The notes below the pieces were generated by a model. It was not told the DNA's origin. It searched no databases and saw nothing but the letters and a program-made list of their open reading frames with translations. Made by a program: the position numbers and the translations under genes. Of a DNA stretch of 64,000 nucleotides, positions 23,664 through 33,031 are shown piece by piece. Location of the stretch: NCBI RefSeq assembly GCF_029873635.1, contig NC_080426.1, positions 50,544,093 through 50,608,092 of the forward strand. Direction: 5' to 3'. The stretch is from Malania oleifera. Its lineage: Eukaryota > Streptophyta > Magnoliopsida > Santalales > Ximeniaceae. Numbering within the stretch: the stretch's first letter is position 1; each line of letters starts with the position of its first letter.

Positions 23664-24560
23664 GTTTGTTTATTTGAATTCCAATTTCATATGTTAAAAA
23701 GTTTTGATAATTTCCCAAAACTAAATTTTTGTCCTTAGATCATCAACTTAACATACTAGATTATCTTGTTAAACAGATGCAAATAGTGTAACTTCCAAGT
23801 TTGAGATGACTGACCAGACTGATCATGGGATGAGTCTTAAGACACCTTATGCATCGTAGTCTCTTTTACATGTTAATATTCCCTTGGGTGTTGGATGTAT
23901 TTCTATGTGTTAGTAATGTGATTTCTTATTGCAGGATCTTATCACACTCACCTGGATTAGTTATTATCCATATTATTTTGATGTATGGGTCCCACTTAAA
24001 TTAAATCTACCTCATTATTTTATTTTATTTTATTTTTTTCTTTCTAGGTTCTTGTTTTTTTTTTTTAAACAAATTTAAAAGATCCTCAATCTTTGAAATT
24101 CTAAAATCATTGGATACTTGACTCATGGGCTACTTGAAAAGTATCTTCCATTCATCTTTTGATTGAACAAAATTTAGATTTACTTAATATTTTTTTTATT
24201 GCAGACCAGAATTAAATTTTGACCCTATACTCTCCTTAGAAAGTGATCTAAAACTTATGATAAACTCATGAGAATATGGAAAGATTGAATATTTGCTTTA
24301 AGTGCAAGGAAAACATGAAAGAACAACATGCACAAGAGAACTATAACTTTTCATAGAACCTTAGGATAACTAGTTTTCCCTAAGAACTTCACCATTAAAG
24401 AACCCCTAGGATTTCTAAGCATTTGAACCCTAAGGTAACCTCCAAAATTCTTTCAGTTGCTCCTAGATCCACACACATTAAACCATAAAAGAATTATAGA
24501 GAACAAAGAGTAAATTCTAATGTGTGCACCTTCCAAAATACACAAAATTCTAATTAAAAT
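22141..24560. other. Unassigned 2.4 kb replacing gypsy-A gag
   Basis: Where gag should be there is AT-rich DNA with no gag motif on either strand. Visible features: poly-A at 22227-22241, two similar segments (ataatataaaattatatt at about 22870 and ataatataaaatggtatt at about 23101), the palindrome cattgtacaatg at 22768-22779, (AT)n at 23617-23659, and poly-T near 24055. It could be an unrecognised insertion or a rearranged leader. No terminal repeats or target duplication were found. Confidence 0.5.
23617..23659. repeat. (AT)n microsatellite
   Basis: About 21 TA units, ending in ttgtgtttg. Confidence 0.95.
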
Positions 24561-24903
24561 ATTCTAGTGTTGTGAATGGTGGCTCATTTCTTGAACGAAC
24601 TAATTTACACAAGGAAAAGAACATAATGCAGCATTATGGGAGAAAAACCGTCGATGGTTCGCCGTGGCTTTTCTGAAACTATCAACTATTTTAGGAAATC
24701 CCAGGAAACCTTCGATGGACTTCTGCTTTCAGGCTGCAAGAGAAAATCCAAAATTCTAATTTGCTTGTTGTATTTTATTCCGCTATGCAACCTATATCCA
24801 ATCAATCTTATAACACCTAGCCTACCCATTCCTACCCTTATCATAATCCATACCTATACTCTGGTAAAAATCATTCCTAGAGTCTACAGAATCTATATCC
24901 TAC
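24561..24903 (-). other. Gypsy-A leader between PBS and gag position
   Basis: Similar in layout to the gypsy-B leader at 48600-48850: an accgtcgatggttcgccgtggcttttc-like segment, then taacctagcctacccatt..tatcata..taacctatactctggtaa-like sequence. Non-coding. Confidence 0.7.
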
Positions 24904-24916
24904 GCTTTGATACCAA
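24904..24916 (-). promoter_or_regulatory. Gypsy-A primer-binding site, tRNA-iMet type
   Basis: The minus strand reads TTGGTATCAAAGC, one change from the usual TTGGTATCAGAGC. A second, poorer copy (GTTTGTATCATAGC, 24939-24952) lies inside the LTR end. Confidence 0.8.
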
Positions 24917-25266
24917 CAGTGATATCCTGAAATTTTCTGCTATGATACAAACTGTAGTAACCCAAAAATTTTACATAGCGGAAGACCTAAAATTTATTTA
25001 CTAGAGTACTAAAAACCTTTTATTACAACAATATCTCCAATGTCAAATATTATCATTTGTAAAATTATAAAACATTAACAATACAACTAATCTAAGATTG
25101 ATTCTAAATAACTCTTACTATCCCACCCACGCTTTTGCTACGTTACTCTGATTTCGGCTAGGTTACTTAGGATATTTGAAATGTATGAAAATAATTGGGT
25201 GAGACACCTCTCAGTAAGTATGGACTAAATTATGATCAGTGTGTGGCTAAAATGAGTTGTAGTATA

Positions 25267-25271
25267 AAAAT
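25267..25271. repeat. Target-site duplication aaaat (left, Cassandra-1)
   Basis: Identical to 26024-26028 on the far side of the element. Confidence 0.85.
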
Positions 25272-25350
25272 TATGATACCCCGTGGATAAAAGGCTTAAA
25301 GGATTAGATGTTACTACCCATATTAACAAGGTGCATCTTTCTTTTCGAGA

Positions 25351-25430
25351 GCCCTTCTCATAAGAACTCCACGGTTAAACATGCTTGGCTTGGAGTAATC
25401 TTGGGATGGGTGACCTTTTGAGAAGTTTTC
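25351..25430 (+). ncRNA. 5S-rRNA-derived region in Cassandra-1 LTR 1
   Basis: Resembles the 3' two-thirds of plant 5S rRNA (CATAAGAACTCCACGGTTAA.. then GGATGGGTGACC), with internal-promoter box A and box C positions recognisable. It is part of the LTR, not a functional 5S gene. The second copy is at 25781-25860. Confidence 0.85.
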
Positions 25431-25595
25431 TCAGGAAGTGTGTGAGTGAGGATAAAACATACTAAAAAGGACACGTGTTAGTCTTTGGAGTCAGTCATCA
25501 GTTCGATAAGACCCTTAGCTCCCTAGTGGTCTGGTCCAGGTGGAGGAGAAGAGATGCATGTCTTCCTAGCAGACCTAGGATAGGACGTTACAAAA

Positions 25596-25608
25596 TGGTA
25601 TCAGAGCC
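25596..25608 (+). promoter_or_regulatory. Cassandra-1 primer-binding site
   Basis: TGGTATCAGAGCC, an exact iMet-tRNA complement, three bases after LTR 1. Confidence 0.92.
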
Positions 25609-26987
25609 ATTATCCAGCCAGAAGTATGATGAGATTCACATTGTTTGAGTTTGAAAATATGGGTTCGCAACGAGGACATTGCATTCTATAAGTGGGGGAG
25701 AATGTGATACCTCGTGGATAAAAGGCTTAGAGGATTAGATGTTACTACCCATATCAACAAGGTGCACCTTTCTTTTTGGGAGCCCTTACCATAAGAACTC
25801 CATGGTTAAATGTGCTTGGCTTGGAGTAATCTTGGAATGGGTGACCTTCTAGGAAGTTTTCCCAGGAAGTGTATGAGTGAGGACAAAACATACTGAAAAG
25901 GACATGTGTTGGTCTATGGGGTTAGTCATCAGTTCGATAAGACCCCCAGCTCCCTAGTGGTCTGGTCCAGGTGGAGAAGAAGAGATGCAGGTCTCCCCAG
26001 CAGACCCAGGATGGGGTGTTACAAAAATACATTCAATAATTTTGTTTCAATAAAAATTACATTTGTAAGTATTTAATTTAATAATTTAACTCTTAAACTC
26101 GCGTTTGTAAAATAGTGGACCACATATAAACAAATATACATAATTTCCTTCAAATCATAATTTAAACCTATCATATGATCATAATCACATAAATATACAA
26201 ATGTGTATAAAAAACTCCTTTTTGGCCATGTCATGTTTAACCCCCATGATCAGGTTGTGCAGTCCAATGACTAGACTTAGCTAGTTGGCTATCAACCAAC
26301 TAGACTAAATCAAAGTTTATGTCTGTAAGATCAGTTTTCTTGTCACATCCTCATACTCATTCTCATACTCAGGCCAAACTGACTATCCACCACCAACACT
26401 TCCACAACAATGTAGCTGCACTAATATTCATTTGTAACTATGACCATCAGGATTTTTAAAACATATAATACAATTTATACAATTAAATTGTACAATAATC
26501 TGAATATTTCCCCAACATCAAATTTATAGTCAAATCGCATAAATATTTTCAAATAATCACATATTAAGCATGATACCACAAAAATCCCAAATTTTCTCAA
26601 TTATACGATAATATAAAATAAACTCATGCCACACGATTTGTCTAATACTCATAATTTTAACAAATTACCAGAGAAAATGTATAATAATCCACCTATTTAA
26701 TTCAATACCAATATAATCAGAAAACCCAATATAATCAAATCCACGTGATTTAATCTAACTAAAGCATATATTTAAATAACATAAATATAATTAAGATCAC
26801 GTACTCAAATTTAATCTGGAATATTTTAAAATAAACCTGACATAATCTAGTCCACTTACCCTAACCCTGGAGTTGTGCCTATTGTGTGTGAATGATGAAA
26901 CTTCTCTAGTTAAATCGTTGAGGAATGGAGTTAGGACCTGGAAATGATGTTCGTTTGTCAATTTGGCTGAGAAATAGTGGAGAAATT

Positions 26988-26988
<1 letters not shown>

Positions 26989-27053
<65 letters not shown>
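26989..27053. repeat. (GA)n microsatellite
   Basis: About 65 bp of GA at the broken end of the gypsy-A 5' LTR; a shorter GA tract occupies the same position in the 3' LTR (17922-17959). The poly-(Leu-Ser) tail of the minus frame 26958-27623 is a translation of this tract. Confidence 0.95.
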
Positions 27054-27056
<3 letters not shown>

Positions 27057-27082
27057 ACGACCAAAAGGAGTTATAGAAAATT

Positions 27083-27656
27083 CATTACACAAGTCTTCAT
27101 GAGTTGCTCCAAATATAATATCATCAACATAAATTTGTACTATAAGCATATCGTTATTTTTGGTTTTTAAAAATAAAGTGCTATCTATCTTTCCTCTTGA
27201 AAAATTGTTTTGGAGTAGGAATTTGCTTAGTCTATCGTACCAAGCTCTAGGAGCTTGTTTCAATCCATATAAGGCTTTAGTTAGCTTGAATACGTGATTT
27301 GGGTTTTTAGAGTCTTCAAAACCTGGAGGTTGTTTAATATAAACTTCTTCTTTTATATAACCATTTAGGAATGCACTTTTTACATCCATTTGGTATAGTT
27401 TGAAGTCTTTATTGGCTGCATATGCAAGAAGCATTCTTATAGCTTCCATTCTTGCTACGGGAGTAAAGGTCTCTTCGTAATCGATACCTTCTTCTTGATT
27501 ATAGCCTTGTGCTTCTAGCCTAACTTTATTTCTTACAACTATCCATGTTTCATCTTTTTTATTTCTAAACACCCATTTAGTATCTATGATTGACTTATCT
27601 TTGGGTTTAGGTATGAGTTCCAATACTTGAATCTTTTCAAATTGATTTAGTTCCTC
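27083..27656 (-). pseudogene. Copia-3 reverse transcriptase, truncated after YVDD
   Basis: The minus frame 26958-27623 reads [93 protein letters not shown] and [19 protein letters not shown]. The catalytic YVDD is intact. Similarity ends at about 27083; the remaining codons are junction DNA and the GA repeat. A single in-frame TAG at 27657-27659 separates it from the integrase frame. Confidence 0.88.
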
Positions 27657-28700
27657 CTACATAGCTATGATCCATGAATCATCTTTTAAGGCTTCTTCTA
27701 TATTCTTTGGTTCATCTTGGGATAAGAAGGCATAATGGTTACAAATATTGTTTAATGAGGCTCTAGTGGTTATTCCTTTTGATGGTTTACTAAGAATTTG
27801 ATCTTTTGGGTGACTTTTAGCATATCTCCATTCTTTAGGTAGTTCTAGATTTTCTATGATGTTTTCATTTGAAGCTTTGTTATTGTTTTCTTCTTTTATT
27901 TCAATATCTTCTTCTTTTTGTGTGATATCTTCTTTTTCATCAATCTTAACTTTATTGTCATAATTATTTGATTTATCAAACGTTATGTGTATTGATTCTA
28001 TAATAGTAAGAATCCTTTTGTTGTAAACCCTATAAGCTTTACTATTTGTAGAGTAACCTAAGAAGATACCCTCATCATATTTTACATCAAACTTTCCTAA
28101 AGCATCTTTAGTATTAAGAATAAAACATTTACACCCAAATATATGAAAGTAGGAGATATTAGGTTTTCTACCTTTCCAAAATTCATACGGTGTTTTGTCT
28201 ATACTTGATCTTATGGATACTCTATTTATAATGTAATAAGCTGTATTCATAACTTCTGCCCAAAAGTATTTAGGTAGATTATTTTTGTTTAACATGGTTC
28301 TTGCCATTTCTTGGAGAGTTCTATTTTTTCTTTCTACAACTCCATTTTGTTGTGGAGTTCTAGGTGCTGAAAAATTATGGTTTATTCCATGTCCATTGCA
28401 GAATTTATCAACATCTTTGTTTTTAAACTCCCTACCTTGATCGCTTCTAAAATTTGTTACATTATAGCTTTTTTCATTTTGTAATTTCTTACAAAATGTG
28501 ATTAGCATGTCACAGGTTTCATCTTTGTTTACTAAAAATAACACCCAAGTATATCGTGAGTAGTCATCTACTATTACAAAAGCATACTATTTACCTCCTA
28601 AGCTTAAGGTTCCAGTTGGACCAAATAAGTCTAGATGCAGAAGTTCTAGGGGTCTTTTAGTAGATATGTATTTTTTCTTTTTGAAACTTGTTTTGACTTA
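27657..28700 (-). pseudogene. Copia-3 integrase
   Basis: The 295-codon frame 27657-28544 holds NFRSDQGREF (second catalytic Asp), TPQQNGVVERKNRTLQE (Glu), LPKYFWAEVMNTAYYIINR, HIFGCKCFIL and EGIFLGYSTNSKAYRVYN, then an Asp/Glu-rich linker. Upstream, in the same frame but past an in-frame TAG, is YAFVIVDDYSRYTWVLF with the first Asp. So the DDE triad is complete and the domain is broken mainly by nonsense codons. Confidence 0.88.
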
Positions 28701-29290
28701 CTTTCCCTTTTGGCATGCATCACACATCTTGTCTTTTATGAATTTAGTATTTGGTAATCCTTTTACAAGATTTTTATTAGATAATTTGGATAAAAGGTCC
28801 ATGCTAGCATGTCCTAATTTCCTATGCCATAGCCAACTTATATCATTCATTGAAGCCAAACAAGTTACATTTTGATTTACTAAATTCTCAAGCTTTATAC
28901 ACTAAACATTATTTATCCTATGGGCTATAAACAAGGTTTCATTGTTCTTAGGATTTTGGATAACACATTTTTCTTTCTTAAAAGTTATTTCGAACCCTTT
29001 GTCACTTAATTGGCTAATTCTTAAAAGATTGTGTTTTAATCCTTCTACTAATTGCACATTATCAATAGTAAGAGAAGGTTATTCACCTATTCTTCCAATG
29101 CCAATAATTTTACCTTTGGTATTGTCGCCGAAGGTGATGTACCTCCCCATCCTTTTGTTTCAATGTTGTGAACTTGGTCCTATCACCGGTCATGTGTCTT
29201 GAACATCCGCTGTCCAAGTACCATTTATCCGTTGACTGTAGTCCTAAAGCATACATACAATGAGGGATTCATTGTGTTAGTCTTTGGAAC
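28701..29290 (-). pseudogene. Copia-3 protease and GAG-pre-integrase
   Basis: The protease starts at about 29225 with WYLDSGCSRHMTGD, its D-S-G intact, then a frameshift. The GAG-pre-integrase zinc segment ends with KDKMCDACQKGK at about 28705-28740, followed by a stop and by LELLHLDLFGPTGTLSLGGK. No long open frame survives. Confidence 0.8.
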
Positions 29291-31012
29291 CTAAATTCTT
29301 TTAACTTTCTTTGTATTATTTTTAGTTCCATTATTGACTTTCCATTCTCCTTGAACTTTAACATACTTTCTTTTTAGTGGCCAACTGAACATTACATGAC
29401 CTTTAGTCTTACACATGTAGCAAGTGGTGTGTTCATGTTTGTTGTTTGAAGAAGTACTAGCATAGTGCTTGGCTTCTTTGACAAAGTATCCCATGTATAA
29501 TTTTTTACTCTTTTAATTTGTTTTACCAGTATAACCTTTACCTTCTTTATTTCCATGTAGTCTTTGTTGTCCTATCATTTTTTCAAAATTTTCTTTTCCT
29601 TTGATGAAGTTATATATAATTTTCTCCTTGTCCTCTACTAATTTCTTAAGTTCATTTATCTCTAAGTTCTTTTTATTCAAATCATCTACATGAGTTTTGC
29701 CTAACTCTTGAGTTATTTCATTTACTTTCTCTTCTAATTTTTCAATACAAGAGTCCTTTTCTTTTTCAATAGTTTTGAAGGATTCAAGTTGCTTCATTAA
29801 TTCTTTATTTTGATCTTTCAGAGTTATATTTCTCTTAGAAATTTTTATGAATCCTTTATGTAAGGAGAACAACTTAGCTTGCAATTCCTTATAGGAAGAC
29901 ATACTATCACAAGACTCATTGTAAGATTCTGTTGAAGAGTAGTAGGAATTTACCTCTTTGTTATTCGCCATGAAGCATATGTTTACCATCTCTTGTCCAC
30001 TTGATTCATTTTCCATCTCAATGGAGCTTGAATCATCCCACGTGGCCTTCATAGCTTCCTTCTTTTTCTTCTTTTCTTCCTTGAGCAACAGGCAGTCTGA
30101 CTTGATATGCCCTGGTTTCTTGTAGTGATAGCATATGGGAGGTTCATTCTTACCTTTATTTTCTTTTCTATTTGTCTCTCCTTTTTCAAATTTCTTTTTG
30201 TTTAATTTTCTAGGAAACCTTTTATTTTTCCTATAGAACTTGCCCAATCTCTTAGTAATGAATTCTAATTTATCCTGATCTAAGTCGCTTGATTCACTTT
30301 CCTCTTCACTTGAGCTGTTACTAGAGACTTTTAACGCAATGAATCTTTTATGTTTGGGTTCAGGATTCCTTTCCTTTAAAGCCATTTCATAAGTAAGTAG
30401 TGAACCAATGAGTTCATTTAGAGAGGTGTTCTTAAGGTTTCTACCTTCCGTGATAGCTGTAGCCTTTGGTTCCTATATGGAGGGAAGGCCTCTTAGAATT
30501 TTTTTAATAATTTCCTAGGTAGTATAAGTTTTTCCTAAGGCACTTAAGGAATTGATTATGTAGGTAAATCTGGTGTACATACTTGATATTGTTTCATCTG
30601 AATTCATTTTGAATGTTTCATATTCGCTTGTTAACATATCTATCGTATTGTCCCAAACATCTATTGTTCCTTCATATGTCACTTCTAATTTGTCCTATAT
30701 TTCTTTAGCCGTCTTGTAGGCCATGACCCTATTGAATTCGTTAGCATCTAAAGCACAATATAGAGCATTTATAGCGCTTGAATTGATTTGAAGCATTTTA
30801 TAATCTAAATCAGTCATATCCTTTTTCTCTTTTGGAATTTGTTTTCCATCTACTATCTTAGTGGGAATAAGGTCTCCATCCATAACTACTTCCTATGCTT
30901 TCCAATCCATGTGTTGGAGATAGATTTGCATTCTCTTTTTCCAAAACATATAATTATGTCCACAAAAGATTGGTGGACGGGTTGAGGATTGGCCCTCACC
31001 GAAGGGTGCTAC
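29291..31012 (-). pseudogene. Copia-3 gag, main part
   Basis: Three minus frames: 30695-30883 (DLDYKMLQINSSAINALYCA, FNRVMAYKTAKEI), 29513-30385 (290 codons) and 29291-29494. The middle one has a zinc knuckle CYHYKKPGHIKSDC in which the second Cys of CCHC is Tyr, then a long charged coiled coil (KELQAKLFSLHKGF, DQNKELMKQLES, IEKLEEKVNEITQEL). 29291-29494 has a second knuckle-like CYMCKTKGHVMFSWP. N-terminal reading PPIFCGHNYMFWKKRMQIYL reaches 31012, where the solo LTR interrupts. Confidence 0.85.
31008..31012. repeat. Target-site duplication gctac (left)
   Basis: Identical to 32956-32960. Removing the LTR and one copy rejoins copia-3 gag in frame. Confidence 0.92.
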
Positions 31013-32955
31013 TGTAGTGACCTGAAGAATAATAGTATTTTAATAATAAAGAGGGAGGAAAATGGAAACAAGAACAGAAGAAGGCAGTAGACTTCGTCGA
31101 CGAATATAGGGGATTCATTGACGAGGGTACAGCAGGACCTCGTCGACGAGGGCGAGCTTTGTCGATGAGAAAATACCGAGAGGAGAATTTGGGCTACTCT
31201 GAATTTTGTTGACGAAGGGTAAGGTTCGTCGACAAGATGACGTGGCTCGTCGATGAATCCAGCAGTATAAATAGCCCTAAACTGATTTTTAATCGTAGAA
31301 ATTTGCCGTAAACCCCCTCTCTCTCTCTACCCCTACGGCTCTTCCCTCTTCTTCCTTCGATTTCGGCCCTGTCAATCACCGGATTGATGATATAAGGCCA
31401 CCACGACGCTCCTGGAGGAGTTCTCTGCAAGTCTGCTAGAGCGGATCATTGGTGAAACAAAGTTGGAATTCATCCCAAATCCAAGGTAAGGTCTTTTATT
31501 CAGCTTTTGGCTTTTTGGTAGTTGTAAGAAATGATATAGGCCAAGAAATATTGATATTCTATTCTGGAAAATGTGGTTTTCAGGGTATTGAGTGTAGAAC
31601 CCTGTGGGTGCTGGGCCCGTTATAGTAAGGGATCTTTAGCAGGAAACAAGTAAGGGAAATATGCTATGCTAGTTAGTTCTAAAATGATTTCCAGTATAAA
31701 ATGTATATTTTTGTCGGTTTATGATTCACAGAAGGACATTATACTGATTATTAATTATGAATACTATATATTAAATCACTGTGTGGCTTGTGAATATAAA
31801 TACAGTACACAAGTATGTTTTATAGTATTTTCAGGGTATGTTATACAGAATATACAACCAGTGGATATGTTTTAAAGTAATTACAGAATACCATGATTAT
31901 GTAGTTTCCAGTACCATGATTATACAGTTATCAGTACCATGACTTACAAATTATAGTTCAGTTTAGAAATACAGATGATACAATTACAGTTCATTACAGT
32001 TTATTTCATTGTCATGGTTTATACAGTTATTTCAGAATTATGGTAAATCAGATAATTCTATATAGAGATGTATAATATAGTATCAGACCCTGTTGGACCA
32101 TACAATTACAGAACACGGTATCGTAGCTACAGATATTTCAGTTCAGAGTGCAATCACCTATTTAGATAATATGTGGTAGTAGGTCGATTGTGCCCATATG
32201 TGGACAGGCTCCCCATCAGATATAGGTTGAGGAGTGGCCGATCTGACTGAGGGAGTATAGTGGTTTTCCTTGGTTGGCCAGTTAGGGTAGATCCCGCCTA
32301 CAGGCCGCATAACCCTGTCATGAGGGGTTAAATCATGACACACAGTTATCCATAGGGAAGTTTTCAGTTATTATAATGTATATATAGATTTACAGAGACA
32401 AATAATATAATTATGTACATTAGAAGTATTTTAAATAGTACCCTAAAATACTGATATATTAATTAACATGAAAATGGTGGTGGTTTCTATTACTTGTATT
32501 GTATTTGCAGATCCAGTTATACATGATTTTATAGAAATAGATTTTCATAATATTATAACTCATCTGCCACACACTAGCAATATCATATTTTGTCTTACTG
32601 AGCGTTGGCTCATCCCAATTACTTTAACATTTTTCAGGTGATTTAGGTAAGCAAGCAGACCAGGTTCATAGATAGAGGGGCCACAGTACTGCCCTATCAG
32701 TAGAGAGTGAGTATATTTTTGGGAGTATTATTGTATAGCCCTCACCAGTTGAGGATGTTTGGGGAACAGTCATATATGTATATTTTGGGAAACCTGTTAG
32801 CACTTTGGTATTGTATATAACTATGTATGGATATGTTTATTTGATTTATGCTTCTTACTGCTTAGGTTGATGATTGAGTTTAATCTAGTATGGTATCAGA
32901 GCATGTTAAATGTCATAGTATAAAAAAAAACCCATTTAAATAGCAAGTCGTTACA
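31013..32955 (+). mobile_element. Solo LTR, Ty3/gypsy type, 1943 bp
   Basis: Starts TGTAGTGACC, ends GTCGTTACA, flanked by gctac. No internal sequence. U3 holds six copies of a TTCGTCGACGAA-like palindrome (31093-31258), then a TATA box TATAAATAG (31266-31274) and a CT-rich stretch (31315-31331). Near the 3' end an exact TGGTATCAGAGC lies at 32891-32902, 54 bp before the LTR end. The conserved box (32593-32616) and ccatgattatacagt-type repeats (31890-31960) are also present. Plus orientation follows from TATA, start and box. Confidence 0.92.
31266..31274 (+). promoter_or_regulatory. TATA box of solo LTR
   Basis: TATAAATAG, directly downstream of the palindrome array and about 45 bp upstream of a CT-rich stretch. 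Confidence 0.8.
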
Positions 32956-32960
32956 GCTAC

Positions 32961-32975
32961 TCCTATACTTTCCAT
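32961..32975 (-). pseudogene. Copia-3 gag start codons
   Basis: ATG at 32975-32973; the first codons read MESIGVAP across the insertion point and continue as FGEGQSSTRPPIF at 31012. Start chosen because it directly follows the PBS/leader and matches SIRE-like gag openings. Confidence 0.8.
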
Positions 32976-33016
32976 TTGATCTTTTTATAGTTTCTTGTTA
33001 GGAATTACTATAACTA

Positions 33017-33030
33017 GGCTCTTATACCAA
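33017..33030 (-). promoter_or_regulatory. Copia-3 primer-binding site, tRNA-iMet type
   Basis: The minus strand reads TTGGTATAAGAGCC, one base from the usual sequence, directly next to the LTR end (CAATCTCA). Confidence 0.85.
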
Positions 33031-33031
33031 T

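Larger units (their letters stand above)
25272..26023 (+). mobile_element. Cassandra-1 TRIM retrotransposon, complete
   Basis: A 752-bp element with two 321-bp LTRs (25272-25592 and 25703-26023), an iMet PBS (25596-25608), a 94-bp spacer, and a PPT agtgggggagaa (25691-25702), flanked by aaaat. Each LTR contains a 5S-rRNA-like block (25351-25430 and 25781-25860) with CATAAGAACTCC, GGTTAAA..TGCTTGG and GGGATGGGTGACC-type segments, i.e. the 5S internal promoter. That is diagnostic of Cassandra. It encodes no protein and depends on other elements for reverse transcription and integration. Confidence 0.93.
16133..27056 (-). mobile_element. Gypsy-A, Tekay/Del-like chromovirus, gag lost
   Basis: Minus order: truncated 5' LTR (24918-27056, with Cassandra-1 inside), PBS, leader, an unassigned 2.4-kb stretch where gag should be, protease, RT, RNase H, integrase, chromodomain-type C-terminus, PPT, 3' LTR (16133-18280). 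Bases 16128-16132 (taaat) would be the left target duplication; the right end is truncated at or just after a GA microsatellite, so no partner is seen. Confidence 0.85.
24918..27056 (-). repeat. Gypsy-A 5' LTR, truncated, carrying Cassandra-1
   Basis: The start aligns with the start of the 3' LTR (gaaattttctgct versus gaaaattctgct). It contains the conserved box GTGAGACACCTCTCAGTAAG (25199-25218), Cassandra-1 at 25272-26023, and ends in a (GA)n tract at 26989-27053. The expected U3 beyond that (TATA, palindromic motifs, GGTCTCTACA end) is missing, and copia-3 RT begins by 27083. Confidence 0.75.

Noticed and set aside
24939..24952. True PBS of gypsy-A
   Set aside because: It lies within sequence that aligns with the 3' LTR end; the better PBS at 24904-24916 is adjacent to the LTR boundary, so this copy is the LTR-internal motif.
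25351..25430. Possible 5S rRNA gene (also 25781, 41955 and 42381)
   Set aside because: The 5S-like blocks lie inside paired LTRs with PBS, PPT and target duplications; they are Cassandra LTR parts and incomplete as 5S genes.
26958..27060. Poly-(Ser-Leu) protein tail
   Set aside because: It is the translation of the (GA)n microsatellite, joined by chance to the copia-3 RT frame.
28666..29202. Plus-strand frames of 69-86 codons
   Set aside because: Shadows of the copia-3 GAG-pre-integrase and protease region on the minus strand.
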